Source of the DNA: Wuchereria bancrofti
Taxonomy: Eukaryota > Nematoda > Chromadorea > Rhabditida > Onchocercidae
Direction: 5' to 3'
Length of the DNA: 26,164 nucleotides
NCBI GenBank assembly: GCA_005281725.1
Contig: SSBO01000042.1
Coordinates: forward strand, 1 to 26,164
The notes below the pieces were generated by a model. The model ran no database searches, was not told the DNA's origin, and saw nothing but the letters and a program-made list of their open reading frames with translations. Within the stretch, counting starts at the first letter, position 1, and the number at the start of each line of letters is the position of its first letter. This document shows, piece after piece, positions 8,878 to 18,903 of the stretch. The translations under genes and the position numbers were made by a program.

Positions 8878-10543
8878 AATTATTATTTCAATAATTTTAG
8901 CGATTTATAACTTATTTAGGTATCCCTGTGATTGATATGAAATTAGAAAGTGCACCGTTATATATTTATGTGCTTTATCGTACAATGTTTGAAATTCCTT
9001 GGTTATTGGATAATTTTTTTGATCAAAATTACACCGCTTTAATGGCAGTAGGACAGTTATGGCTTGAAATTGGACGTGACATCGCGGATAGTTTAATTAG
9101 TTAATCAGAAATTATTCTTTGCTAATATCTTTTTCCTTTTTTCTTTTCTTTTGCTTACTTATTTTTTTTCTGTTATTTCATTCTAGTGTATGTTTTTGTA
9201 TGTGTGTTTAATTTGAACTTGATAAATTAATAAATTAATTAAAATTAAAAGAAAATTTTAAAAGAAGAATATATTTCTTTTTTTTTGTAATTTAGGTAAT
9301 TCCATTTAATTTACACGATTATGGTTTGGTATTGTTTGATTTTGTTGATCGAATGGAACAACAATTGAAACATATTGGTATTCCAAATGCTGTTGGTACA
9401 AAAACCTAAAAATATATATTTAATTTTATATAATTTTAATGCACATTTCAGATTCTCTTTTTCTAAAAAAAATTTAAATAATTTTTTCAAATTTAAGTAA
9501 TTGAATAATTACCTTTTTCAAATTTAAATAAGTAATAGATTACTCATTTTATTGTATAACATTGATGCAGTGATTAATAGTTTCACCATAATTTCATCAT
9601 TATTTGTGATAGATAATTAGTTAAAAAAAAGAAGATAGAAAAATTAAATTTTAACAGTTTAAAATATTATATAGAAGTGGTTATGTTAGAATAAAATAAT
9701 TGAAATTAGAAAGTAAATTAAATTACACAATTAATATGAATTTTAGAGAATTTGTTTATTAAAATTCATTACATATATTTATTAGCAAGCAATTGAAATA
9801 TTAAAAAAAGTAAATTACTATTTTTTTCTCTCTCTTTCAGTCAGTTAATACAGGTCATGAATCGATCAGTATCAAATAAGCAGAAATGTTAAATAAATGG
9901 ATACAAATTATTGAACGAGCATTTATAACGGAAGAGGGTATTTATCCGGAACGAACTGAATTTCGTCATTTAATCTTTACCAGTAACAGTAGTAATAATA
10001 ATATAACAATAGTATCACTGATAATGATTATGGTAATTTATTATTTACTGGAATTTTAAACCAGCATTACAATGGCATAATGCTTTAACTATGGGTAATT
10101 TAAATAAAGCAAAATATTGGTTGAAAATGTTGAAAATTGGATTTGCTATGGTATTGAATCAGCTATTCTAATATTAAATATAAAATTTTGATTAAAAAAA
10201 ATTATGATTAAAAAAAGAAAGAAGAAAGGTTGCATTCTATAGAGGAATTAATTATTTAATCCTGATATTTTGATTAATATGTATTATATTTATCAATTTA
10301 TAATTTGTCTTCACTAATATATTAATTAAATGTTTACTTTAGTTGTTAATATTTCATAAATGTTTTTTCTTTTTTCCTGTCATTAACAGGTGATGCAATT
10401 AATCATTTCTAAGAAATGTTAAAAATTTTAATATCAAATTTTAGAATTAAACAATTATTTAGAATGTTTAAGTGCTAATATATGCTATAAAGTATTTTGT
10501 ATTGTATTTTTCATTTTATAATTTTGTGCTTTAATAATATATT
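8878..10543. repeat. Block A copy 2 (1666 bp)
   Basis: Same sequence as 7191-8856; continues into unique DNA after 10543. Confidence 0.97.
8901..10171 (+). pseudogene. Glutamate carboxypeptidase II/NAALADase-like exons, disabled (copy 2 of the same locus)
   Basis: Repeats 7214-8484 at an offset of 1687 bases with no difference that I can see, including the TAA in exon 3 (here 9877-9879), the two frame changes and the splice-phase conflict between exon 1 and exon 2 (9296 onwards). Exon 3 starts at 9845. The flanks are also identical and the repeat begins right after an N at 8877, so this is most likely a second assembly copy of one locus, not a gene duplication. Confidence 0.8.
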
Positions 10544-11106
10544 TAATAATTTAATGCTTAATTTTTCCTTTTCACTAAAAAAGAAAGCAACTATTGCAGT
10601 TATCTTTTTTATCANNNNNNNNNNNNNNNNNNNNNNNNNNNNNNNNNNNNNNNNNNNNNNNNNNNNNNNNNNNNNNNNNNNNNNNNNNNTGAAAAGTCTA
10701 ATTTCATACTTTTTCTTTAATGTTTATTGTTATTTAACGCAAAAATTTATTAGTTTACTGCATCAATGATTCCTTTTCGTCACCTTTATTACATTATAAA
10801 ATGAAATTTGTTTTTCTTTTTTTAAAACATTCTTTAAAAATTTTTGATTATATAGAAAGAAAAAAAAGAGGAAAAGAAGAAATTCATATCAGTTAAGCAA
10901 TGATACATATATATTATGCATTATCATATCGGTGAGATCATTTTCTGACTGATTATAATTAACAATGAGTATTACGAGTGTTGGATGATTATGATCATGA
11001 TTACGATTATGATTATGATTATAATGATATTTGCTTTTGTATATATTATATTTTCATTCTTACGATATTACAAATGTGAATATATGAAAAGTGTGATTAT
11101 TCTTGG
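10544..11106. other. AT-rich spacer with a 75-N assembly gap (10615-10689)
   Basis: No gene seen. The run of 75 N at 10615-10689 is the only multi-base gap in the window. 10980-11035 is a GATTAT/GATCAT-rich stretch. An apparent plus-strand open frame at 10985-11275 runs antisense through exon 2 of the small secreted gene and is a shadow of it. Confidence 0.8.
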
Positions 11107-11616
11107 TCAATTGCGCCGAAATAGATTGGCAAAATTGAAAACCGGTTTTTTGAGAAGCCTATTAAGCCGTGTCAATTGTGTTCGTTCCTCAATCAACATT
11201 TGTCCATCTTTTGAATTCATTGCTGTATCATCAATATTTTCACCTAAATTTATTCATGAAATATTTTCGAAATAATCAAGAAGAAAAAACAAAATATGAA
11301 ATTAACAAATTAATTTTTATCATTATCTTATCATAAACTATATGCTATTTAAGCTTAATAATTCTTCTAGTTTAAACCTGATAAATTTTTCAATATGCAT
11401 TATCATTCATGCAACATTGATAATGCTAAATTTTTTTTGCAACGTTTTGTTTGCTAAAAAAGTTTTTTAAATTTAAATTTTAACCAAACCTGAAAATCTT
11501 TTCAAATCACGCAATGAAAACTTCTTGATAGCATAAAAATGTGGATGTGATTGAAATAGTTCTGATGAAATAGGAGCAATGCAGAATACTCCAAGAAATA
11601 ATATCAGTGAAATCAT
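11107..11616 (-). CDS. Small secreted protein, two exons, 87 aa, possible neuropeptide-like precursor (copy 1)
   Basis: Exon 1 is 11616-11490 and exon 2 is 11243-11107, both on the minus strand, joined by a 246-bp intron with donor G|GTTTGG and acceptor ATTTAG|GT. The phases agree: one base from exon 1 and two from exon 2 make a Gly at residue 43. The protein starts MISLILFLGVFCIAPISS, a clear signal peptide with predicted cleavage near residue 18. The rest is short and soluble and ends in ANLFRRN. Two stretches are bounded by basic pairs: FSLRDL between KK (31-32) and KR (39-40), and PVFNFANLF between KK and RR near the end. Neither has a Gly for amidation. A splice acceptor (AATTCTAG) six bases upstream of the ATG fits spliced-leader trans-splicing. 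I do not recognise the family. Codon use is more GC-rich and structured than the surroundings. Confidence 0.72.
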
Positions 11617-11632
11617 TTTCACCTAGAATTAA
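11617..11632 (-). other. Likely trans-splice acceptor just upstream of the small secreted gene's ATG
   Basis: On the minus strand a pyrimidine/AT-rich AATTAATTCTAG is followed by GTGAAA and the ATG at 11616. A six-base leader after an AG is typical for SL1-type trans-splicing in nematodes. A conventional intron from a noncoding first exon is the alternative. Confidence 0.5.
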
Positions 11633-11950
11633 ATTAGTAAAAAAAAGAAAAGGAATATGTTTTAAAAATTATAAATATATTATTTGTAAAGTATGATCAA
11701 TAAATTTCGTTGCACAAAAAACTATTTGAAATGTATAAATTTGAAATCAAGTGAAGTTTAAAATTACTTAAATGGAATTATTGTGCAATTGTATTAAATG
11801 ATCATAATCTGTGAACACTTAATCTATTAATAAATTATGGAAAAATTTGAAATATGTTTATTATTGTAATATTTAGCATAATTATCATTAATTAATATTA
11901 TCAATTTTCAATCAATTAACTGTAAACTAAAGAATGATAATGATTATTTA

Positions 11951-12064
11951 TCATAGTTGTTGATAAAAATCAATTCTTTTTCCGCCTTTCTTTTTTAGCA
12001 TTCGAAAATTATCTTTGTTTGCTTTTCTTGCATCATTCCCTAAACGTTCTATCCCATCGCATAA
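11951..12064 (-). CDS. Candidate terminal exon of an unknown small gene (copy 1)
   Basis: On the minus strand, after the acceptor-like ATTAAACAG, an open frame of 37 codons plus TGA reads LCDGIERLGNDARKANK and ends KGGKRIDFYQQL. It is highly charged with helix-favouring residues, and its codons (GGG ATA GAA CGT, AAG AAA GGC GGA) stand out from the AT-rich background. The acceptor lacks the TTTCAG consensus, so the exon start is uncertain. Upstream (12156-12353) lies a second possible exon. The TGA lies 335 bases before the ATG of the small secreted gene on the same strand, a spacing that would suit an operon. No family was recognised. Confidence 0.4.
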   Translation of the reverse strand, partial: LCDGIERLGNDARKANKDNFRMLKKKGGKRIDFYQQL

Positions 12065-12155
12065 CTGTTTAATTTTTTAGTGCCTTATAAAAATTTCCAC
12101 AATAATAATTTGTTGATTCCTTCTTACTCACATTCTCTCTCTCCCTTACTCTCTC

Positions 12156-12353
12156 CTAAACTATGATAGTCGTACCTAAATTCTGAAATCCTGTATGAAG
12201 TTTTTTACCGATTTTCTGGTTCTTTATCAAATTATCTGCTGGTGCACTTTTTTGGAAAAATAAAATACGATCATTTTGAAATACCAAATTTAGGAATAAA
12301 TGAATCAATCCAAATAAAAAAAAATATTCAAAAGCATTAAATTTAAATTTCAC
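12156..12353 (-). CDS. Candidate upstream exon with signal-peptide-like start masked by a 9-T run (copy 1)
   Basis: A 65-codon open frame begins at a GTG, not an ATG, and reads into a strongly hydrophobic segment (FFLFGLIHLFLNLVF), then SAPADNLIKNQKIGKKLHTG. An ATG exists at 12337-12335 but is in another frame; the two are separated by a run of nine T at 12316-12324. A single-base length difference in that run would put the ATG, the hydrophobic segment and the charged tail in one frame as a signal peptide plus mature region. Possible donors are G|GTAAAA (after KNQKI) and G|GTACGA (after GFQNL), both phase 1, which does not match the phase-0 start of the exon at 12064. Gene structure is therefore unresolved and coding status unproven. 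Confidence 0.28.
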   Translation of the reverse strand: MKFKFNAFEYFFLFGLIHLFLNLVFQNDRILFFQKSAPADNLIKNQKIGKKLHTGFQNLGTTIIV

Positions 12354-12606
12354 TCTTTCGGTTAAAGTTAGCTCGACAATTTACTTATAAAAATAACTTA
12401 AATCATATAATTAAGACCATTTTATAATCTTAATAATAAATTTTAAAAAGAAATAATAATTTTGGAATAAACTAATAAAATAATAATTCATTAATATCCA
12501 CTTATTAACATATATTCGTAGAAATACATGCATTAGGTTTACAGATCAAAATATTCATCTTATTAGTAAAATATTTATATTATCTTACTAAAAACATAAA
12601 ATGCCA

Positions 12607-12632
12607 TTATTGATTATTAGGTTAATCAATAA
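12607..12632. repeat. Inverted repeat with 10-bp perfect arms
   Basis: TTATTGATTA and TAATCAATAA flank a six-base loop. Repeated in the copies of blocks B and C (near 14259 and 15588). Confidence 0.6.
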
Positions 12633-12646
12633 ACAGCAATGCTTAA

Positions 12647-12647
12647 N
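12647..12647. other. Single-N join between block B copies
   Basis: One N between the end of block B copy 1 and the start of copy 2. Confidence 0.95.
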
Positions 12648-12758
12648 CATGATTACGATTATGATTATGATTATAATGATATTTGCTTTTGTATATATTA
12701 TATTTTCATTCTTACGATATTACAAATGTGAATATATGAAAAGTGTGATTATTCTTGG

Positions 12759-13268
12759 TCAATTGCGCCGAAATAGATTGGCAAAATTGAAAACCGGTTT
12801 TTTGAGAAGCCTATTAAGCCGTGTCAATTGTGTTCGTTCCTCAATCAACATTTGTCCATCTTTTGAATTCATTGCTGTATCATCAATATTTTCACCTAAA
12901 TTTATTCATGAAATATTTTCGAAATAATCAAGAAGAAAAAACAAAATATGAAATTAACAAATTAATTTTTATCATTATCTTATCATAAACTATATGCTAT
13001 TTAAGCTTAATAATTCTTCTAGTTTAAACCTGATAAATTTTTCAATATGCATTATCATTCATGCAACATTGATAATGCTAAATTTTTTTTGCAACGTTTT
13101 GTTTGCTAAAAAAGTTTTTTAAATTTAAATTTTAACCAAACCTGAAAATCTTTTCAAATCACGCAATGAAAACTTCTTGATAGCATAAAAATGTGGATGT
13201 GATTGAAATAGTTCTGATGAAATAGGAGCAATGCAGAATACTCCAAGAAATAATATCAGTGAAATCAT
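12759..13268 (-). CDS. Small secreted protein, two exons, 87 aa (copy 2)
   Basis: Second copy of the two-exon gene: exon 1 at 13268-13142, exon 2 at 12895-12759, identical in sequence, splice sites and trans-splice-like leader to the copy at 11107-11616. It lies in block B copy 2 and most likely represents the same locus assembled twice, or the other haplotype. The plus-strand open frame here (12601-12927) is antisense to exon 2 and even crosses the N join; it is not a gene. Confidence 0.7.
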
Positions 13269-13602
13269 TTTCACCTAGAATTAAATTAGTAAAAAAAAGA
13301 AAAGGAATATGTTTTAAAAATTATAAATATATTATTTGTAAAGTATGATCAATAAATTTCGTTGCACAAAAAACTATTTGAAATGTATAAATTTGAAATC
13401 AAGTGAAGTTTAAAATTACTTAAATGGAATTATTGTGCAATTGTATTAAATGATCATAATCTGTGAACACTTAATCTATTAATAAATTATGGAAAAATTT
13501 GAAATATGTTTATTATTGTAATATTTAGCATAATTATCATTAATTAATATTATCAATTTTCAATCAATTAACTGTAAACTAAAGAATGATAATGATTATT
13601 TA

Positions 13603-13716
13603 TCATAGTTGTTGATAAAAATCAATTCTTTTTCCGCCTTTCTTTTTTAGCATTCGAAAATTATCTTTGTTTGCTTTTCTTGCATCATTCCCTAAACGTT
13701 CTATCCCATCGCATAA
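13603..13716 (-). CDS. Candidate terminal exon of an unknown small gene (copy 2)
   Basis: Identical to 11951-12064 at an offset of 1652: the same 37 codons ending RIDFYQQL and a TGA. Counts as the same locus. Confidence 0.38.
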   Translation of the reverse strand, partial: LCDGIERLGNDARKANKDNFRMLKKKGGKRIDFYQQL

Positions 13717-13807
13717 CTGTTTAATTTTTTAGTGCCTTATAAAAATTTCCACAATAATAATTTGTTGATTCCTTCTTACTCACATTCTCTCTCTCCCTTA
13801 CTCTCTC

Positions 13808-14005
13808 CTAAACTATGATAGTCGTACCTAAATTCTGAAATCCTGTATGAAGTTTTTTACCGATTTTCTGGTTCTTTATCAAATTATCTGCTGGTGCACT
13901 TTTTTGGAAAAATAAAATACGATCATTTTGAAATACCAAATTTAGGAATAAATGAATCAATCCAAATAAAAAAAAATATTCAAAAGCATTAAATTTAAAT
14001 TTCAC
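13808..14005 (-). CDS. Candidate upstream exon with masked start (copy 2)
   Basis: Identical to 12156-12353, including the nine-T run that separates the ATG from the open frame. Because all copies share it, the run length is either true or a consistent base-calling error. Confidence 0.25.
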   Translation of the reverse strand: MKFKFNAFEYFFLFGLIHLFLNLVFQNDRILFFQKSAPADNLIKNQKIGKKLHTGFQNLGTTIIV

Positions 14006-14626
14006 TCTTTCGGTTAAAGTTAGCTCGACAATTTACTTATAAAAATAACTTAAATCATATAATTAAGACCATTTTATAATCTTAATAATAAATTTTAAAA
14101 AGAAATAATAATTTTGGAATAAACTAATAAAATAATAATTCATTAATATCCACTTATTAACATATATTCGTAGAAATACATGCATTAGGTTTACAGATCA
14201 AAATATTCATCTTATTAGTAAAATATTTATATTATCTTACTAAAAACATAAAATGCCATTATTGATTATTAGGTTAATCAATAAACAGCAATGCTTAATT
14301 TAAAATTTTTGAAATTGAAGAAAAAAACGAAACTGCACATTTAGCAGTAAGTCTAAAATTTATGCAATAAACATTAAAATAAATCACTTTAACAAGTATC
14401 ACGTAATTGCTAAGATAATTTTACCCTTTGATGATATTCCCGCAATATCATAGAATAATTATATGCCAATAATATTACTATATCAAATTTATCTATCCTT
14501 AATTACTTGCTTACTTTTCACCTATGCTTACTACTTTTAAATTATTGCTTACATCAGATTGTTTTTCTGTTTTTTCTTAAAATAGGGAAAAATTACCAAT
14601 ATTCAATTAATTTGGTTAATTTTTTA

Positions 14627-14627
14627 N
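14627..14627. other. Single-N join between block C copies
   Basis: One N, after which the sequence steps back to the equivalent of 13299. Confidence 0.95.
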
Positions 14628-14931
14628 GAAAAGGAATATGTTTTAAAAATTATAAATATATTATTTGTAAAGTATGATCAATAAATTTCGTTGCACAAAA
14701 AACTATTTGAAATGTATAAATTTGAAATCAAGTGAAGTTTAAAATTACTTAAATGGAATTATTGTGCAATTGTATTAAATGATCATAATCTGTGAACACT
14801 TAATCTATTAATAAATTATGGAAAAATTTGAAATATGTTTATTATTGTAATATTTAGCATAATTATCATTAATTAATATTATCAATTTTCAATCAATTAA
14901 CTGTAAACTAAAGAATGATAATGATTATTTA

Positions 14932-15045
14932 TCATAGTTGTTGATAAAAATCAATTCTTTTTCCGCCTTTCTTTTTTAGCATTCGAAAATTATCTTTGTT
15001 TGCTTTTCTTGCATCATTCCCTAAACGTTCTATCCCATCGCATAA
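14932..15045 (-). CDS. Candidate terminal exon of an unknown small gene (copy 3)
   Basis: Third copy of the exon at 11951-12064 (offset 1329 from copy 2), sequence identical. Its neighbour downstream on the minus strand is the N join, so the small secreted gene is missing here. Confidence 0.36.
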   Translation of the reverse strand, partial: LCDGIERLGNDARKANKDNFRMLKKKGGKRIDFYQQL

Positions 15046-15136
15046 CTGTTTAATTTTTTAGTGCCTTATAAAAATTTCCACAATAATAATTTGTTGATTC
15101 CTTCTTACTCACATTCTCTCTCTCCCTTACTCTCTC

Positions 15137-15334
15137 CTAAACTATGATAGTCGTACCTAAATTCTGAAATCCTGTATGAAGTTTTTTACCGATTTTCTGG
15201 TTCTTTATCAAATTATCTGCTGGTGCACTTTTTTGGAAAAATAAAATACGATCATTTTGAAATACCAAATTTAGGAATAAATGAATCAATCCAAATAAAA
15301 AAAAATATTCAAAAGCATTAAATTTAAATTTCAC
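15137..15334 (-). CDS. Candidate upstream exon with masked start (copy 3)
   Basis: Third copy of the open frame at 12156-12353, identical in sequence. Confidence 0.24.
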   Translation of the reverse strand: MKFKFNAFEYFFLFGLIHLFLNLVFQNDRILFFQKSAPADNLIKNQKIGKKLHTGFQNLGTTIIV

Positions 15335-15955
15335 TCTTTCGGTTAAAGTTAGCTCGACAATTTACTTATAAAAATAACTTAAATCATATAATTAAGACCA
15401 TTTTATAATCTTAATAATAAATTTTAAAAAGAAATAATAATTTTGGAATAAACTAATAAAATAATAATTCATTAATATCCACTTATTAACATATATTCGT
15501 AGAAATACATGCATTAGGTTTACAGATCAAAATATTCATCTTATTAGTAAAATATTTATATTATCTTACTAAAAACATAAAATGCCATTATTGATTATTA
15601 GGTTAATCAATAAACAGCAATGCTTAATTTAAAATTTTTGAAATTGAAGAAAAAAACGAAACTGCACATTTAGCAGTAAGTCTAAAATTTATGCAATAAA
15701 CATTAAAATAAATCACTTTAACAAGTATCACGTAATTGCTAAGATAATTTTACCCTTTGATGATATTCCCGCAATATCATAGAATAATTATATGCCAATA
15801 ATATTACTATATCAAATTTATCTATCCTTAATTACTTGCTTACTTTTCACCTATGCTTACTACTTTTAAATTATTGCTTACATCAGATTGTTTTTCTGTT
15901 TTTTCTTAAAATAGGGAAAAATTACCAATATTCAATTAATTTGGTTAATTTTTTA

Positions 15956-17399
15956 GATAAAATTTTACAATTTTAAATTTACTTTGATAAAATATTCTCA
16001 AATGAGAAAACAAAAAAGAATAACCATAATGAATTCAGCAATTTATTTTATCGTTTATATCAACAAAAAAAGAAGAAAAAAAACAAGATAAAACAAAACA
16101 CAAAGACGAAAAGAAAAAATTGATAAATATATAAAATTAATAATGTGAATTTATTTAGAATTTTTGGAGAAAAAATGAAATTATAAAGTGAATTAACCTT
16201 TTACGTTTCATTTGGATTTATCCTTCTTAAATTGAAGAAAAAAAGTAAACAAATATATTGATAGGTTAAATTTTAATTAATTTTCTCAACCTTATTTTCC
16301 CATTTTTTTTAGAAAAAAAGCGCGAGAAAATTGAAAAATAAATTATTTTTAAATATCTACATTTTTCACACATTCCAAAATATTTTATATAATCTGTTAT
16401 GGAATTTTCTGATATAAAATCTAAATTTATAGCTTAATATTTTCATATGGCATAGGTATAATAATATTTTTTTGGAAAAAATTGGAAAAAATTTTTTTAA
16501 TGATAGAAAATAAATGAAGTTTTTTAAAATTGTCTGAAAAATTTTTAATTTTTAAATGAAATTTCTTTTTCTCATCAATTCTAAATTTTGATATAATGTT
16601 CAAATGATGAAACACACATATATATGTATAATAAAAAATTGAATAATAAAGCATAATAAAAGTAGTAGAAGTTAGGAAGGTTAACTAATGAATTATGAAT
16701 GAAATGAAATAAGATGGAGTTAATTTGATACAAATATTTATACTTGCTTAAAAATTAAAAATGTAAAAAAGAAAATATTAATAAAAGCAATGTGATAAAA
16801 AAGTATTAATGCCAAATATAAATGCTTCCTCTTTTTTTCTCTCATCGATTTTTTTAAACCAGAGAAAAAAAACCGTTCGTTTTAGCATAGCATTTTAGCT
16901 AAAATTGATAAAATTTAATATCTTAAAACTTTATATACCATTAGCGGGATACTAAATGATGGAATGCTGAAAATTTTTGTTTTATTTTGAAATAATGAAG
17001 TTCAACTGATGGTAACAATTTTAGCAATGAATGAATAAACTAAATAAAAGTATGTATTCGATATTCTTTGACATCTTAATAAAGTAAATTTAAAGGAATT
17101 TATATAACTTTCCTTTATATAATTATATAATATTCCATAATAATTTCTATTTAATGAATTTGTTCATTTCCTAATTTCGATGTAACAGAGGTATAATTAA
17201 ATTTGTAGCTTAATATGAAATTATAATTGATAGCATTTTTTGTCAAAATAAAATTTTCCATTGTCTTACCAGGAATAAAAAAAAGTTAGCTAGCATTTAA
17301 ATTTTGTAATAACTTTTTTCCCGAGAAAAAACATATATTTTCTAGATTCATATTTTTCTGATTTTCTGATATTGCTTTTTCAACTATTTCTGTTAAATT
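15956..17399. other. AT-rich noncoding stretch
   Basis: No supported gene. Open frames here (for example 16427-16654 minus) are Phe/Ile/Lys-rich translations of AT-rich DNA. A minus-strand AAATTTTCAG acceptor at about 16970 followed 28 bases later by ATG|GTATAT could bracket a tiny exon, but nothing supports it further. Confidence 0.7.
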
Positions 17400-17547
17400 T
17401 GTACCTGTAAATTTTCTCTAAAATATTATTCAAAATGATATAACAGGCAATTTTAATCAATTTAAATTAAATTATCAAAGGTTTCATGAACAATGAACTA
17501 AATTTACACATAAATTTTATGTTTCGTATATTTTATAGCAGATTGCA
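17400..17547. repeat. Block D copy 1 (148 bp), repeated at 17549-17696
   Basis: Starts TGTACCTGTAAATTTTC and ends GATTGCA before the N at 17548. Confidence 0.97.
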
Positions 17548-17548
17548 N
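17548..17548. other. Single-N join between block D copies
   Basis: One N between two identical 148-bp copies. Confidence 0.95.
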
Positions 17549-17696
17549 TGTACCTGTAAATTTTCTCTAAAATATTATTCAAAATGATATAACAGGCAAT
17601 TTTAATCAATTTAAATTAAATTATCAAAGGTTTCATGAACAATGAACTAAATTTACACATAAATTTTATGTTTCGTATATTTTATAGCAGATTGCA
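17549..17696. repeat. Block D copy 2 (148 bp)
   Basis: Identical to 17400-17547; continues as unique sequence. Confidence 0.97.
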
Positions 17697-18300
17697 TTAG
17701 AATAAATATGCAAAAACTTTGTTCAAAAAAAATTAGAACTTAATTTTATAAGCTGAAAGTTAGCTTTATAAATCTAGTAATGAGAAGAAATTTTTTGAGA
17801 TATTTCTTTTGCTTTAATTTGTCTTTCTTTTGTATTCTAAAAACTTAAAATTATCGCTGGATTGATGTAATTAACCAGCTTATCACTCATTTCATTATAA
17901 TCTATTCTGTATTAAATTTTAACAATGTAACTCTTTTCATTTTTAAAGCTTTTTCAACCATATTTATGTATTTCTTGACTTTTAGACTCTTCCATTGTAA
18001 CATATATACTTTTTCTTTTTTTACTATTTTTAAGGAATGAAATGACAGAAAAGAGAATGAAATCTAGAAAAAATTGATTAATGTATTCAGCAGAATTTAT
18101 CTCAAAACTATCGGTCAACTTATTGACCGTTTTCTCTTTTCTTATTTTATTTCTTCATTTTTTAAGTCTTAAAAAATAAATTTGTAAATCAAAATGTTTT
18201 CTATGTTATATTCGAAATTAATAAGATAGGATGGAAAATAAGGAAGTAAAATTAGAATTTGCAAAAAAAAACTTAAAGATTGCGTTTTTTGATTTTTGCA
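17697..18300. other. AT-rich noncoding stretch with a small hairpin
   Basis: No supported gene. A perfect inverted repeat CGGTCAA-CTTA-TTGACCG sits at 18112-18129, shortly after an ATTCAG acceptor-like site at about 18090. Plus-strand frames here are open for 30 to 60 codons but have no recognisable content. Confidence 0.6.
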
Positions 18301-18360
18301 AATTTTGTTTCAATTTTTTTTTCAATTTAAGCAATTGTTCAGCCAAATTCACCAAAACTA

Positions 18361-18520
18361 TAAAATGATTATTTTTTCTCCTCCGGAAATTTTGATAATC
18401 GCTTTTAATTTATTGTTATTTATTATTTATTCATTTCATCTATTAATTCATCACCAATTACCAATTAATTTGAAACATAAATATACAAAATTTGAGTTTG
18501 TGGATCAAATATATAATTAA
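18361..18520 (+). CDS. Doubtful small membrane-peptide frame after an acceptor-like site
   Basis: An ATG at 18364 begins MIIFSPPEILIIAFNLL and runs 51 codons to a TAA; residues 8-30 would form one membrane segment, then a basic tail. It follows AAGCAATTGTTCAG at about 18328-18341 by some 22 bases, which would suit trans-splicing. The chance of such frames in AT-rich DNA is high and hydrophobic translations are expected there, so this is listed only as a candidate. No family was recognised. Confidence 0.2.
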
Positions 18521-18595
18521 AAGAGATTTTTTTGACCAATTGGATGAATCATTGTGTTCACATGCGACAATTTGTTTAGAAATTGAGTGAAAAAT

Positions 18596-18903
18596 GTAAT
18601 ATAGTATAATATGTGATATATGATATGGTGCATGATATGGTATGATATGAATGGTATATTATATGATGTATGGTGACATATGCTGATTTATATGGTGTGG
18701 TATAATGATATGATAGATAGGATGTGATATAGTGATATATGATTATATGATATGTATAATGTATACATGATAATATATGATATAATTATGGTGTAATATG
18801 TGATATATATGTAGTATTTATGATATGATATGATGTGATATGATTATGTGATACATGATGATGTATGATATGATGGTGTGATATACGTTATGATATGATA
18901 AAT
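18596..18903. repeat. Degenerate ATATG/GATA-rich simple repeat tract
   Basis: About 300 bases made almost wholly of TGATATG, ATATGATA and GTGATATA variants, with almost no C on the plus strand. The composition is sharply different from both flanks. Confidence 0.88.

Larger units (their letters stand above)
10996..12646. repeat. Block B copy 1 (1651 bp), repeated at 12648-14298
   Basis: Starts CATGATTACGATTATG and ends GCTTAA just before the N at 12647, where the same sequence restarts. It contains the small secreted gene and its upstream candidate exons. Confidence 0.97.
12648..14298. repeat. Block B copy 2 (1651 bp)
   Basis: Matches 10996-12646 with an offset of 1652 and continues as unique sequence (TTTAAAATTTTTG) after 14298. 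Confidence 0.97.
13299..14626. repeat. Block C copy 1 (1328 bp), repeated at 14628-15955
   Basis: Starts GAAAAGGAATATG inside block B copy 2 and ends TTTTTA before the N at 14627. Overlaps block B, so part of the sequence is present three times in the window. Confidence 0.97.
14628..15955. repeat. Block C copy 2 (1328 bp)
   Basis: Matches 13299-14626 at an offset of 1329. It lacks the exons of the small secreted gene, which lie outside block C. Confidence 0.97.

Noticed and set aside
7214..10171. True tandem duplication of the carboxypeptidase-like gene
   Set aside because: No difference seen between copies, including introns and all lesions, and the restart falls exactly at single Ns; an assembly or haplotype copy is far simpler.
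10497..10769. Plus-strand open frame of 90 codons
   Set aside because: It runs through the 75-N gap, so a third of it is unknown, and both sides are AT-rich noise.
10985..11275. Plus-strand frame starting with a Met/Ile repeat
   Set aside because: The start is a translated GATTAT repeat and the rest is antisense to exon 2 of the secreted gene, whose splice phases and signal peptide support the minus strand.
14298..14350. Possible plus-strand exon ending at GCA|GTAAGT
   Set aside because: The donor is good and the 15 codons before it are charged, but the frame is closed by TAA just upstream with no acceptor between, so it cannot be supported.
16427..16654. 75-codon minus-strand frame
   Set aside because: Composed almost only of Phe, Ile, Lys, Asn and Tyr as expected from AT-rich DNA; no splice or start context.
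17861..18050. Plus-strand frame open for about 60 codons with a membrane-like product
   Set aside because: Hydrophobic products are the default translation of T-rich DNA; no ATG near its start and no acceptor in place.
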